Shown: in pieces, positions 1 to 11,283 of the stretch
Layout of the letters: every line of letters starts with the position of its first letter
Position numbering within the stretch: the stretch's first letter is position 1
Assembly (NCBI GenBank): GCA_941918925.1
Contig: OW799236.1
Location: 70,088,465-70,152,464, forward strand
From: Phyto melanocephala
Lineage: Eukaryota; Arthropoda; Insecta; Diptera; Rhinophoridae
Direction of reading: 5' to 3'
DNA: 64,000 bases
Program-made: the position numbers and the translations under genes
The notes under the pieces: model-generated
Told to the model about the DNA's origin: nothing
Databases searched by the model: none
Seen by the model: the letters and a program-made list of their open reading frames with translations, nothing else

Positions 1-793
1 TACATTTTTAAATCCCACTAAGAAATCATAATTTTTTTATATTCTATTTTTTATTTGCATAATGTTTAGGTAACTATTTCCTAAAATCTTTACAATAAAA
101 GTCAAGCAAAAAAATCTCCTTTAACTCAAACTAGACTATAAATTTCTAACTAAAACATTATCAGGATTTACATTTCTATCCTTAGTAATTTAACAACAAT
201 TGACTCAAAGCAATTGTTTAACTTTTCTAAGTATTCAGTTTGAAAGTTTCGAATGACATGTCAGAAAACTTTGTAATAGAAATTGTTCTCAAAACAGCTC
301 TTTATCTCTCTCTCTCTGTTAAGCCAGAAACTCTTGGTCACTTTGCTGTTGTGAATAGTTTTATTTTGAGTTTTAAAGTAAAAAAAAAAACAAACTCAAT
401 AGAGCTTTAAAAGGATTTAAGTAAAGGATTTAGAAATGTTAAGCAAAATAGTACATTGTTATTGTTTGTTTTTTTATATAATAAAAGATATTAAGAAAAC
501 AAAAGTAAGAGTTTAAATGAAATTTTCATGAATATTCAGGAATATATTAGTATTTATCCCCAGACAACAAACCGTCTATGACTGTACAGTGTACACATGC
601 TGTAATAATAAATTAATTTCAGTAAAATTCTTGAAAGATTTAAATCCATTAGAGGATATTTAATTCCTAATTAAATGGACCATTTTCCCTGCATTTTTTT
701 TTTTACCTAAAACATTTCATTTTGTTGTTTGTAAAGTGAACAATGGCATGGGGAATTGAAATATGAAAAGCAGCATTAGGTGCGTAAATATTA
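1..793. other. AT-rich spacer, nothing recognised
   Basis: No coding region, RNA gene or convincing repeat boundary seen. There is a short CT-rich run near 305-320 and several A or T homopolymers. Confidence 0.5.
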
Positions 794-2615
794 TTTTTAT
801 ACCCGCCACCAAAAAAATGGTGGGGGTATATTCATTTTGTCATTCCGTTTGTAACACATCGAAATATCCATTTTAGACCCCATAAAGTATATATATTCTG
901 AATCAGGGTTTGATTTTATGACGATCTAGCTATGTCCGTCCGTCTGTCCATCTGTCCGTCTGTTGAAAGCACGATAGAGGTCGCACCGAAAAAGCTAGGG
1001 GGCTCAAATTTTGCCAGAATCTTTCTTATAGACAAGGTTTGTTTGGTATTGAAAATGGGCTAAATCGGAATATTAGGCAGAGAGTTATAGCTCGAAAAGC
1101 AAGAGTAGGTCGAAAAAACCGTGTCCTTAAAACATCGAATAAAATGGAATTGTGTCCAAACGCATTAACGTAGACTCATGAAACTTCGAATATATATTTC
1201 TTGAGTAAAAACAATATTTTTCCCCGAAAATTATCTTAATCTATGCATTAGGAGAGGAGTTATCGATCAAAATGTACAAAAATTTATACCGCACAGTGCA
1301 TTTTTCGGTATATTTAAAAACAAAAACGTCATAAAAGCAACAAAATTGAATGTACGACTCTGAAATTTTGCACACTTTGCTTATTAGTGAGACGCTTTTT
1401 TGTAACGGAAAATCAATGTGCCACGCCCACTTTTACGCCCACCTCCCATATAACGTTTTACCCAAAATTCCTATAATTTCTCAATTTATGTAGATTTTGG
1501 AATAATAAAGGGCTATATTGAAACATCTCAGTTGTACTCATTCGAAAATACAACTTTGACACGCCCACTATAACGCCCACTTTTCACGTTATATACCGTT
1601 AATGAAATTTAAAAGCTCATAAAACCGCCAAAATAAGAGGTATGATGATAAAATTTGCTGTGTATATCCTTCTAATCAATGTTATTGTTGTGCCAAAAAG
1701 TTTAGGTGACACGGCCACTTTAACGCCTACCTCCCATACAACGGCTTACCTTAAATTCATGTAATTTCTCTATTGACAAAGTTTTTGGGAAAATAAAGGG
1801 CTATATTGAAATATTTAAGTTGTATTTATTAGTAGAAACTTTATTGACACAGCTACTTTAACACACTTTCATTGAATTTCATTTCATTTAAGGACCGATG
1901 TTGTATTTAAATAAAACACAAATTATTTAGGATATTATTATTTCTTTTTATAATGATAATATTTGTATGGTTCAATTATGTATTTAACAAAATATCGGCC
2001 AAATGGCTGCCGCGAACTAGGCGGCACACCTCCATCCGATGGTCCAAATTTTCAATGACGATGTTGATGTTCAATTGTTGGGCACGATAATGAGTCGAGG
2101 TTGACTGCTCTTTTGCCACACTATCGCAAAAAACAGCAATGGTTCCCATTCAACGAACTAAGAAGGCATTCACAGATTTTCTAACATTTTATACAGACCT
2201 GTTTTGCAGAAATTTAAATATGTTTATGGACGAATTTGAACGATTATGTTGATCAAAAGAATTATGAAGTGCACAAAATGCATTTTGATTTGAACGCCCA
2301 TTTTTATAAAAAACCTGAATAACTTTAAAGCGTTGCTCATTTGCGTATCTTTCCACGGATCAAAATGAGTAAGTTTGAGATTGAGAAATGTCAAGTGAAA
2401 TGCAGAAAACAAATTTAAAGACTAGGTGTAGTTCACCTTCAACATGAGCCCTTAAAATTTAACCACCCTCTACAAAGAAAGTGATACATATTTTATTATA
2501 AAGAGATTATTCCATAATGATTAACAAAATAATAAATATTGTGCTTTAAATGTACACAAAATTGGTGGTGGGTATAAAAGATTCGGCACAGCCGAATATA
2601 GTGCTCTTACTTGTT
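794..2615 (-). mobile_element. R1 dispersed repeat, long copy with nested mariner derivative
   Basis: Read on the minus strand it begins with AACAAGTAAGAGCACTATA, then the hairpin TTCGGCTGTGCCGAA, then TTTTATACCCACCACCA. It ends with a CAGACGGACGGACATAG-type block, an ACTTTATGGGGTCTAAAA block and a terminal hairpin CCACCATTTTTTTGGTGG followed by CGGGTATAAAAA. The same ends recur in at least five other copies here. The interior has tandem units of about 288 bp: the TGGGCGTAAAAGTGGGCGTGG-like block occurs near 1421 and again near 1709. The remains of a mariner derivative occupy about 1886-2470. No ORF of its own. The structure resembles non-autonomous repeats of fly genomes with an internal variable region (DINE-1/mini-me style), which is inference. 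Confidence 0.8.
1886..2470 (-). mobile_element. Nested mariner deletion derivative inside R1
   Basis: The right end reads AAATTTAACCACCCTC followed by TA, the terminal repeat of the derivative also seen at 40409-41027. On the minus strand the N-terminal transposase region lies near 2230-2400 in degraded form. The other end is missing: about 60 bp at the R1/mariner junction near 1880-1890 have been lost, including the terminal repeat. It sits at the same R1 position as in two other copies. Confidence 0.7.
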
Positions 2616-3117
2616 TTATTAAGAACAAGTAGAAAAAATCTTAAAATATTTATTATAAAATAATATTATTTCTGTTTAACGGCAAGGAAGAAATACAAGG
2701 AACATGCTTATCAAGGAATAAATTTTTTAAATTATTTTTATTTTTTTCTAGCTACTAAAGCTTTAAAACTATATTAGAAGCTGGAAGGAAATATTTAATA
2801 TAATGTTTTAATAGAAAATTAAACAAGAATGTATCTAAGAGGATTCTTACTTTTGCAGTGTAACGAAAATGGAAAAAGAAAGAATAAAAATAAAAATAAA
2901 ACTAAAACAGGAAGGAAGAGGTTACGTTAAACAGTAAAAATTTAATATTTTATGCTGCCATTTCTACTCATATAGTAAATATCATTTTTTTTTATAAGTT
3001 TAAGTTCTGTATTTAAAAAAGAAATTCCTTACAAACTCTCAGCCTTATTCACGTAGAATTGATTAAAACTGAATTTCTGTTGATATTATTTATGAATTGG
3101 GCAGTCTAGTTTTAAAT
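2616..3117. other. AT-rich spacer
   Basis: No gene or repeat end recognised. Several A-rich runs near 2870-2920. Confidence 0.45.
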
Positions 3118-3500
3118 AATAGCGGAATTCACTTTTGCAATTAATGCAAATATGCAGTAAGTGAGTGCATTTCTCATGTGCGTTCAAAACTTATGATAAC
3201 AGCTGATTTTTTAGATATTTAAGAAACAACAAATTTTTTTTTTAAATTAATTAGTAAGATTTTGTGTATTAATATTTTCCGAAAAGAAAATTAATTAATT
3301 CTAAAAAAACCACAATGCCTAAATCAACGAAAATATATAATATTAGCAGTTTTTTTTGGTGCACATTTGCTCAAGTGATGCAAATTGCGCTCTAATATAA
3401 TTTGTTTTTGTAGTCGTGCAAAAGTTAAATTGTTTACTAGACTTGCACGGTCAGCACGACTTGCAAGGGTAGTTTGCATTAAAAAATGAGTTCCGCTATT
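3118..3500. mobile_element. Inverted-repeat element (MITE-like)
   Basis: The left arm AATAGCGGAATTCACTTTT with AATGCAAA further in is mirrored by TTTGCATT ... GAGTTCCGCTATT at the right end, giving imperfect arms of about 35 bp around a centre of about 310 bp. I could not assign a convincing target-site duplication, so the superfamily is open. No coding capacity. Confidence 0.5.
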
Positions 3501-3866
3501 GTTATAGATAATATTCAAATTTGCGAAAAAAAAGATCTTTTTATAATAAAGTATTATCTAAGAGATAATCCTATTGAGAAGAGCATTTTTGACGGCATGA
3601 CATTGATCATACATTTATTTATTTCTGTAGCAAAAAGAAATAACCGCTTAAAAAGACATAAATTTAAATTGAGATAATTACACGATTGCCAATTCGCAAT
3701 TTAAAAATTCTATCTGGCGAACTTCTAACTATTTTAGACAACCTTACAGAAAGTTATAGCGTAACAAGTTTTTGCCTATATTATTAAATGAGCAATAACA
3801 CTTGGAATGATAACTTATTTAAAATTATAGTTTACTTAATTATATGAAAACTGAAATGCTCTATAA

Positions 3867-5051
3867 TGCTCGGCGAACAATTGGGACGAACGACGAATTT
3901 CGCCCAACACGACGAACTCTTCGGTAAAGATTCGCTGTGCAAATTCGTCGTGTGAAGCACAACAGCGATGAAAAAGTAACATCTTTATAGTTGATAAAAT
4001 TGTTTAGTGTTTGTGCAAAGAAAAAACAAAAATAATCGAAGAATTTAATTTTTTTTAAATTCAATAAAACAATAAATATAATTTCTGTAATAATAAAAAC
4101 TTGTTTACGTATAAGCAAAAGTTTGCAAAGAATGTCGTGGGTACGTGCATTATACCATAGACAGACGACAGCGTTAATTTGCATTAAAAGTCTTAATTCA
4201 AATTAACTATTGAATTATCCCCATTCCAGTGTGTATTAAATTTCACGTAAATGCACTAAATCAAATTGAATTTATACTGCATTTAGCAATTTCAATATGG
4301 CAACACGGTCGGCAATCAATCAAAAAATTAAAAAATCAAAAATATGAAATAAAAATAAAAATAGAAAAATAGATATGTTGAAACTTTTTACATATTTGTT
4401 GGAATGCCTTTTCTGTTAAGGCGAAAGTTTTACTTAATACTGGTATCGTCCATCGTAAGCCAGTCACTCTCCCACGGTCCTTAAAAAAATACCACATACC
4501 TACATACATACATACATATGTATGTATGATTTATAACCTCCATGAAAAGATACCATTAAACCTACGAATTTCCACAATTCCCTTTCTCCTATTTCAGAAT
4601 GTCCTTCTGCCATCCCAACTTGTAGGAACATGTTCAGATTTGTGATTGCTAGTGCATTACCTAATTGCAGAAACAGTCGTCTGTCACAGCAAAATTTTAA
4701 TGTGCATTAGTGAGATTTTAATGCAAGTTAACGCTGTCGTCTGTCTATGGTATTAAACAATAATATAAATAAACAGCTAATAGTGTGACCATATGAAAAA
4801 AAGATCACTTAATAAACTTAAACATTTTAACTTTTTATACTTAATACTTATTTTAAATGTTTTAAAATAAAAAACAAAACAATTATCAATGTAAGAAATA
4901 GAAATAAATCTAATGCAGAGTTCGCCGCGTATAGCGAACTTCGACTGACGCCACAATTGTATGCATGCTCATATACACAAATGTGTTTTATTTTTGATGA
5001 CGAACATTCGCGATGAAAAATTCGTCGTTCGTCCCAATTGTGCGCCTAGCA
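3867..5051. mobile_element. TAA-flanked DNA transposon derivative (PIF/Harbinger-type target)
   Basis: Terminal repeats: TGCTCGGCGAACAATTGGGA at the left is mirrored by TCCCAATTGTGCGCCTAGCA at the right, and the match extends through ACGAACGACGAATT. TAA stands immediately outside both ends (3864-3866 and 5052-5054). Sub-terminal DNA is rich in CG-containing TTCGTCG and TTCGCCG motifs, unlike the AT-rich surroundings. A second element (4153-4752) is inserted within it. A related right end is present at about 42480-42786, also followed by TAA. TAA/TTA duplications are typical of PIF/Harbinger; no transposase is visible, so the superfamily is inferred. Confidence 0.7.
4153..4752. mobile_element. 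TTA-flanked MITE nested in the 3867-5051 element
   Basis: The left arm TACCATAGACAGACGACAGC and its continuation GTTAATTTGCATTAAAA are mirrored at the right end (GCTGTCGTCTGTCTATGGTA), about 36 bp with few mismatches. TTA is present at 4150-4152 and 4753-4755. The length is 600 bp with no ORF. A CATA/TATG microsatellite lies at about 4500-4528. The arms, 3-bp TWA duplication and lack of coding sequence fit a Tourist-like (PIF/Harbinger) MITE. Confidence 0.75.
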
Positions 5052-5054
5052 TAA

Positions 5055-5925
5055 ATTGTACAGTGCGGAATTTATAAAACAGTCTGTATTTAAAAGGCAA
5101 TCAATTTACAATAATCACCTGAACAACAATAAAACAGACAAAAGCAGATTTTTCTTGTTCCCAGAGATTTATTTTTTTTTTTCTATTATTTAACAATACA
5201 TTTACAAATTATATTCCTTTTTTCATAGAATGAAGAAGTGATGGAAATTTTTGTATCACAGGCCTAAGTCTTATCATTGAAACGAACCGTCATGTCTGAG
5301 TGGTGCAGACCGGCGCTCCCAGTGACGTGAACTTTTTTCGAACTAATATTTGACAAGTTGGCAAAAAAAAAACTTTATGAAGAAGTAAAATCTTCTCCGT
5401 ATTAGAAATGTTATTTCCCAATGCTTAATTTTTTCCAACTTAAACTGTCAACTATAAATATTATTTTGTTGTTTTGACGGCAAAATTGAATCCTTTGCGA
5501 TTTTCGGGAAAATGTTTGTTGTCTAAAAATATCCTGTAAAAATTGGTTAGTGATAAACGAATACTCGTTGTCTAATGCATTTTTTTGGTACTGGAGAATC
5601 ACTTCCAAATCCATAATACGAAACCTATTGGTAGTACATAATCACTCACAAATATTCTATAGAATATTATTGGCTATTAACAGGTGGTTAAAAATATTTA
5701 ATAAAAAATTGTCTTTTAAAGATAAATATTATATACAAAATGTTTGAAAATATGCAAACACTTGGGAATATTTCGTAAAAAGTAAGTGATTTTACTGTTT
5801 TCATTTTATAACTCCTGCAGTTGTTTCTCTGTTTCTCTGTCTATTTTTTAATTTATAAAGTGTGAAAGCTTTAGGCAACCTAAACAATAATTTGTGATTT
5901 TAAATTTATGTGCAAATGTATTCTA
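5055..5925. other. AT-rich spacer with no recognised gene
   Basis: A GC-richer patch at about 5283-5333 looks faintly tRNA-like (TGTCTGAGTGGT) but has no proper B box or cloverleaf. Overlapping 65-67 codon ORFs at 5411-5747 match nothing I recognise and are probably chance. Confidence 0.4.
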
Positions 5926-5929
5926 CTAA

Positions 5930-6270
5930 AAACTTTTTTGATTTTATACCCATATTATCCGCCTTTTTGTTTTAAGTGCCATCTTGAATTTTACACTTTT
6001 TGATTGTTTCCTCTATTCTACTGCCATTCATGTGATAGCGAAAGAAGACGTAATTGAAGAGGACGAAGGCAACAAAGACGTTAACCTATATTTGACACAT
6101 ATTTCTCATTTTTTATGACGTCATGATGGATTTCAATAGTTTCCATTATCTAATGCATTTCACTGGTCAAGACTTTTCATTTGATACCAATATTTTTAAG
6201 GGGATGAATTCGTGATCAGAATAAATTTTTTGTACGCCATTAGAACGAATATAATTCAATGATATTATTC
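5930..6270 (+). repeat. R3 dispersed repeat, fragment
   Basis: Contains the R3 signature: GCCATCTTGAATTTTACAC, then a CTATTCTACTG block, then CACTGGTCAAGACTTTTCAT and TTGATACCAATATT. The same order occurs at 24830-25450, 39290-40000 and 60467-61400. No ORF. Confidence 0.6.
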
Positions 6271-6390
6271 TGGTGAGCAATGCGAACCGGGTTTAACTAG
6301 TATATTTAATTGTCACCATTTTCAGGAGCGACAATAATATGAAAATATTCTATATTTAATTGCTGCTAATCGACACTAAAGGCAAGGCAA

Positions 6391-6666
6391 ATGGGAGTAG
6401 CAACTGAGATGCGTAAACGGAAATGGCAGTGGATTGGACACACTCTCCGTCGAAATGATGATAATGTATCCAAGCAAGCTCTTAGATGGAACCCATTTCA
6501 TCAAGATGGTAGAGAAAGCGGTAGACCACGTATAACATGGAGACGTTCAACAGAATCCGAAATGAATCAACTGGGTGTATCTTGGAACGAATTAAGGTCT
6601 ATTTCTCAAAACCGAGTCAGATGGAGATCTGCAGTTATTGGCGCCCTATGCTCCAGTGGGAGTTAG
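6391..6666 (+). pseudogene. 3' fragment of a non-LTR retrotransposon ORF
   Basis: This is an open reading frame of 91 codons ending in TAG. It encodes the C-terminal module found after the reverse transcriptase of many LINE polyproteins: KRKWQWIGHTLRR, then ALRWNP, then GRPRITWRRSTESEM, then SWNELRSISQNRVRWRSAV and ALCSSG. The arginine- and tryptophan-rich pattern and its order are characteristic. Everything upstream (endonuclease and reverse transcriptase) is missing, so this is a 5'-truncated copy with no function expected. An (AT)n tract follows the stop at about 6672-6690. It is probably of an RTE-like or related clade, but I cannot fix the clade. No target duplication was identified. The ATG is internal to the original ORF. 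Confidence 0.65.
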
Positions 6667-6694
6667 AGGAACATATATATATATATAATATTTT

Positions 6695-7053
6695 ATGAAA
6701 ATTGCGATATTTAAAAATTTTAGTCAGCCGCAATCAGACACTGATAAAATTGTTATCAAAAAAATGTTTAAACAAAGACTTTATACAAGTTAATTTAATT
6801 TTTTAAGAATATTTTTATGTTTAATTTGAATATTCTTTAAAATAAAATTTATTAAAAAATAACTGATTTTTTCTCACATTTTTTGTATGAGTTTAAAATT
6901 TTAGTGATAGTCCCCAATTGTTTAATTTGAAAATTGATAGAAAATTGTATTGACAGACGATTGAGCAAAAATATTTTTTTCGCGAAATCTACTGGTAGTC
7001 AACGATCAGTAAAAAGTATGTAATAAAACATTTTGTTATTAAACAATAATTAA
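6695..7053. other. AT-rich spacer
   Basis: Nothing recognised between the LINE scrap and the next LINE insertion. Confidence 0.45.
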
Positions 7054-7065
7054 AAATAATTAATT
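7054..7065. repeat. Target-site duplication of LINE, left
   Basis: AAATAATTAATT here is repeated at 8461-8472. It brackets the truncated LINE and shows where the insertion begins and ends. Confidence 0.75.
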
Positions 7066-7091
7066 AGGTTAGGTTAGGTTAGGTTAGGTTG
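7066..7091. repeat. (TTAGG)n-like LINE tail
   Basis: About five TTAGG/AGGTT units. They lie exactly at the 3' end of the LINE, just inside the target duplication, so they are the retroelement tail and not an interstitial telomere. Confidence 0.8.
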
Positions 7092-7223
7092 AAAAGGAGG
7101 GGTATAAAAGCCCAAACCCATGACAGGTATACACCTATGCCCAGTTGGCATGTTGTGCGCTCCATGTGGAAAACGGAATTCCCAAACAAAAAACCATAAA
7201 CATAATTTCCCATAAATATCGGA

Positions 7224-8460
7224 CTAGTCCAACAAACCAGTCCCCTCAATGTAACGCCTTATGGATCTCCAGTTCGAGTTCCCCAGGTATTCCAAGTTCG
7301 GCATATTATCTACTGTAAAATTTTCGCGCCTAATATGCCCAAACGCAGGACAATGACAGAGGTAGTGTACCAGGGTCTCATCCTCTTCCTCACAAGCTCT
7401 ACATGTCGTCTCCTCAGATAATCCCATGCGTGCTAAATGAGTTCTCAACTCCGTATGACCTGTAATTACACCGGTTAATTTCCTAAGTGTAGGTCTACTT
7501 AGTCTCAAAATCTCCTTTGACTTCCCAAGATTTGGGTCACCCCAGAGTGTTCTTGTCACCTTACCGACATCAGTGCTTTGCCATTTTCTGACATGTTCTT
7601 CCATTGCCCAACGTTTAAGTTCATCCTTAAATCGTTTAAGGGGTTTGGCGTTCTCCAAAGTTATAGTACTCAAAAGAGCTCCCATTTTGGATAATTTGTC
7701 GGCTTTCTCGTTTCCGATCAGCCCGTGATGGCTTGGTATCCATATTATCTCCAGATGTTCACAATTTGCATATGAGTTTATCTCACTCTTGCATTGCAAA
7801 ACGTTCCGGGATTCAACTTTCTCCTTTCTCAATGTCTTAATCACTGATTGGCTATCCGTAAAGATACGAATCGGAGTTTCGCTATTCGTTTCCTTTATCC
7901 ATTTAATTCCTTCCGTAATCGCCATGATCTCAGCCTGAAAAATAGTGTTGTGATCTGGTAGACGGAAGTATTTGCCTCTATTTCGGCTTATGTCGTATAA
8001 GCCCATTCCAGTTTGGTCACCAATCTTTGAACCGTCTGTATAAAGATCGATTCCGTGGGTGTTTCCCATCCTGATTATCTCATCCCATTCTCCCTCTTCC
8101 GGTATAATGGTGATGCAGTTAATATTCTCATATCTCATCGGGATTTTATCACATGTTAATTCTGTAATATTTCCTATCGGTAAGATATCCGTTATTCTTT
8201 GGTATCTGGTCTTATGTTCTCTTATAAGCCACTCATCTATTGCCATTAATCTTGTGGCAGCTAAGGCCGCTTCATATTTTACCTGTATCTCAATAGGCCA
8301 AATGGATAATATATACTCAATGGCCATTGTCGATGTGGTCCTCATGGCGCCGCAAATACTAATGCAGCACTGTCTCTGAATCTTTTGAAGAGGTTTTATA
8401 TTCACCTTCTTCTCTAAGGATGTCCACCATACTAACGAAGCGTACGTAATTGTAGGCCGC
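7224..8460 (-). pseudogene. LINE polyprotein C-terminus: RT thumb remnant, RNase H and CCHC-like knuckle
   Basis: About 412 codons are open without a stop. In order: residues 1-60, the end of the reverse transcriptase/thumb region (TYASLVWW, LQKIQRQC, GAMRTTSTMAIE); residues about 138-262, an RNase H domain with all four acidic catalytic residues, D143 (LYTDGSK), E178 (FQAEIMA), D203 (FTDSQS) and D255 (NEKADKLS), plus the IPSHHGLIGNEKAD loop; residues 320-345, RLSRPTLRKLTGVITGH; residues 354-371, CRAC ... H ... C, a C-x2-C-x8-H-x4-C knuckle. The RNase H would remove RNA from the cDNA hybrid. RNase H plus this knuckle suggests an I/LOA/R1-like LINE group. The apparent first codon is TTG straddling the insertion boundary, so it is not a true start: the frame was cut by 5' truncation. 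The stop is at 7224-7226. Confidence 0.85.
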
Positions 8461-8472
8461 AAATAATTAATT

Positions 8473-9715
8473 AAAATATTAACAATAATTTAGAGGTTTT
8501 ATGTGAATTAAAAAAGTTTCGATTACCGATAGCCGCTGAAAAAAAACCATCAAAAGAGGGACCAAAAACAAATTAAATAAATTGTTTTAATGCATTTTTA
8601 CTATAAACACAGATTTGCTCTATTTTAGTTCATAAGCTGCATATACAGAATAAAATTTGTATCAAATGACGAGTATTGATTTATTTAAGCAATTTTTTCA
8701 AAAATGAATTTTTTAACACGTGAAACCTCTGCCTGTTAGTAAAAAAATATTTATTTTTCGTTATACCTGCATTTTTCTTGTTTAAATACTTTGACAATGA
8801 ATAGACGAATGCAGCTTTTACTTAATACGGCTTAAGAAAATAAAATACATTTAATGTTTGTACTGTAGCATGTACTGTTCGACTTCAGAACATTTTCTCT
8901 TCTTGCAATATATTTATTATTATCTGCGTTTTTTTTTCGTTTAATATTCAATCACTTTGTTAACAAAATTGTTTTTGCTCTTGTTTCAAACACAAGTTAA
9001 ATGATTTCATGTATTTATTTTATGGTTGCTACTTGAAATTCGATTTCTGCATGCGTAAACAGAATTTATTAAACGCCATCAATATTCAACGAGATATAAT
9101 TTTTAACCGAAGAAATAAAAGCGAAGAAAAAAAATCATAAAATAAACGAAGGAATTGCCAAAAAATGGAAATAAGTTTAATGGGTGGAAACAAAATGTAA
9201 ATCGTTAATGAAACAAAGATGTAAAAAATGCTAAAAACTGTGGTGTGACACATTAATGGGCTGCTATTTATTTTATTTAAATTTTATTTTAAACTGTAAA
9301 AGAAAATAATTATTTTTAACTATGATTATGTTTAAAGAGACCACAACCCATACTTAAGCTGTTTGGAGAAAAATTGTAAAACCACAAAGTAATGCGAAGG
9401 ATTTTCAATTCAAAAAAATAAGTTTTTAATATAATTACATTTTATTGATGCTCAACATCAACATGCTTATCAATTTAAATTAATCTATTTTTCGTAACTA
9501 TTGTTATTTATTATTAGACCTTTGCAATTTGTGTCATTAAATAAATAGCTGAAAACATATTGGCATATTTTTTTTTATTGAACATAATAAATTATAAAAA
9601 TTTTGGTTTTTAATAAAATCTTTTTATATAAGAAGAAAACAGGGTCTGTTTTTATAAATTATATTAATTTGTTAAAAAAAAAAATAAATTTCCTTAAAAA
9701 CAAAAATTTTGTGGT
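8473..9715. other. AT-rich spacer
   Basis: No gene, terminal repeat or tandem array recognised. Homopolymer runs are scattered through it. Confidence 0.45.
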
Positions 9716-9719
9716 TCTT

Positions 9720-9990
9720 TATCCTACTTCCTACTAATATAATAAATGTGAATGTTTGTTACTCAATCACGCAAAAAACGGCTGAACGGAACTAAGTGAA
9801 ATTCGGTACATAGATAGATAACAACCTAGATTAACACATAGGCTACTTTTTATCGCGATAATAACGCAAAGTCGTTAGAAAACTTATCATAACACATCCT
9901 AAACGGGTTGTTTTTGTTGTAAATATTTTTATTTTTGTGGTTAATACTATGTCTACCTTTTATCCCGATAACTACGCAAAATAAAAATAT
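9720..9990 (+). repeat. Repeat motif widespread in arthropod genomes (class uncertain)
   Basis: The order CCTACTAATATAATAAATGTG, GTTTGTTACTC, CACGCAAAAAACGGCTGAAC, GAAATTCGGTACATAGATAG, ACACATAGGCTACTTTTTAT and TATCCCGATAACTACGC is very close to a motif I recall as dispersed in many moth and other insect genomes. The block GCTACTTTTTATCGCGATAA is partly duplicated at about 9950-9980. Its transposon class (Helitron, SINE or LINE tail) cannot be settled from this copy. No ORF. Confidence 0.45.
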
Positions 9991-11283
9991 TGCTAAATTC
10001 TCAGGTTCCTTAAGTGTAATGTTGTCTCAGTCATTATTTTTTTTTTTTTTAATTTTAAAATGGTTTAGTAAGTTTTAAGTAAATAATACAATTATTTTTA
10101 TAAGAATATCGACCAAACCACCTCTCTTTTGGGACTCTCTTTTGATCTCCTTCGATCCTTGCAACTACAGATATTTCTTTTAAACTAGAAAACGATTTTA
10201 CATCTCCATTAACTAGACGGAGATATCAATCATCAGCGAACTTATAACCTGTGGTCCTTCGTCCGAATTAATAAAGAAACTTATGTACTCATAGTGCCTT
10301 TATCTCTCCGATATGAGCGTCTTGTGTTGCTTTTCGTACAATTTCACTCAATTCATGTGCTCAATCGGCGTAAGATTTTTCTATGTGCCATCAGTAAGTA
10401 TACTGTTATCTCTATCCATACTCTCATGGTGCCTTAATCTATCCACTATAATCAGGTCCATTGACCAAAGTCACTCGATGCAAACGTTCCATAGGCAGCT
10501 GAGGCTCTCTAAGCTTTTTACATATGAGGTTCAGGATTCTCCTATGACCCAGCCAGAGGTATTAGTAACACTTCTTTACCAACCCACAATAACAAAAAGG
10601 CGCGGAAACTTTGATAGCATGCCCCTGGCGTTAAAATACAATACATTTCTTTTCCATAATTTTAAAATATTTAGGATATTATTATTATGCGACAACGACA
10701 AATAGGACTTCTTGTGCATTAACCAAATTTGGTTCTTGCACAAAAGTGTGTTATTATCTATGACCACACAAACACAAAGTTTGCAAAATAAAAAGTAAAA
10801 GACCGTCTGTATCTAAAACTTGCTTTTATAATGATATAAACAAATTGAAAGAGGAGGAACGAAAATAAACAATTAAATTACTCGTCACTGAAAGGGATTA
10901 TTAGTTGAGAGCAGTACAAATGAAAAAGCACGTAATTAATGTTAATAATGATAGGAATGAAAATAACGATATGCCAATGATTTGCCGTTAGATGACGTAG
11001 ACTGTGACGTATTAACCAATTACAGTTCGTAATTATCATTGTTAGCCAATAGGAACACACTTTGCTATGTCATTTATGTACAGGTACATCTTTATTTTTA
11101 TAATTATAGATTACGCTAGACGATCTTACTTAAATCGAAAAGTAAAAATAACTTCAGATTTTTAAAGTACCACTATTAGGGAAAATCAAAGTGCTCTTTC
11201 TGAATTTATTACCGCGCAATCGAAAACTAATATATGGAAAACCTCTAAATGTTCCTAAGGCCCTATTTAGCATATTAAGTTTT
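9991..11283. other. Spacer with an unassigned relic at about 10110-10710
   Basis: A less AT-biased stretch (10110-10710) includes a 130-codon plus-strand ORF (10313-10705) with no family I recognise. Part of it (10510-10570, ending CCCAGCCAGAGGT) resembles 14605-14660, which hints at a shared old repeat. The rest is plain AT-rich DNA. Confidence 0.3.

Larger units (their letters stand above)
7066..8460 (-). mobile_element. 5'-truncated non-LTR retrotransposon with target duplications
   Basis: A LINE copy of about 1.4 kb inserted in minus orientation. Its 3' end (low coordinates) carries a simple-repeat tail, plus-strand AGGTTAGGTTAGGTTAGGTT, i.e. about five AACCT units on the coding strand. 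Its 5' end stops abruptly inside the region just after the reverse transcriptase. The 12-bp duplications at 7054-7065 and 8461-8472 fit target-primed reverse transcription. The uninterrupted ORF suggests a fairly recent insertion. Confidence 0.85.

Noticed and set aside
2224..2412. 62-codon ORF (and its counterpart at 40467-40670) as a gene
   Set aside because: They are out-of-frame readings of the mariner N-terminus. The counterpart's true frame is at 40523-40700.
3861..4184. 107-codon minus-strand ORF
   Set aside because: Runs across the boundary of two nested transposable elements; no domain.
5283..5333. tRNA-like patch
   Set aside because: Only an A-box-like string; no matching B box or acceptor stem.
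7066..7091. Interstitial telomere (TTAGG)n
   Set aside because: It sits at the LINE 3' end inside a target duplication, and higher flies do not use TTAGG telomeres.
8059..8379. 106-codon plus-strand ORF
   Set aside because: Antisense shadow of the LINE RNase H reading frame.
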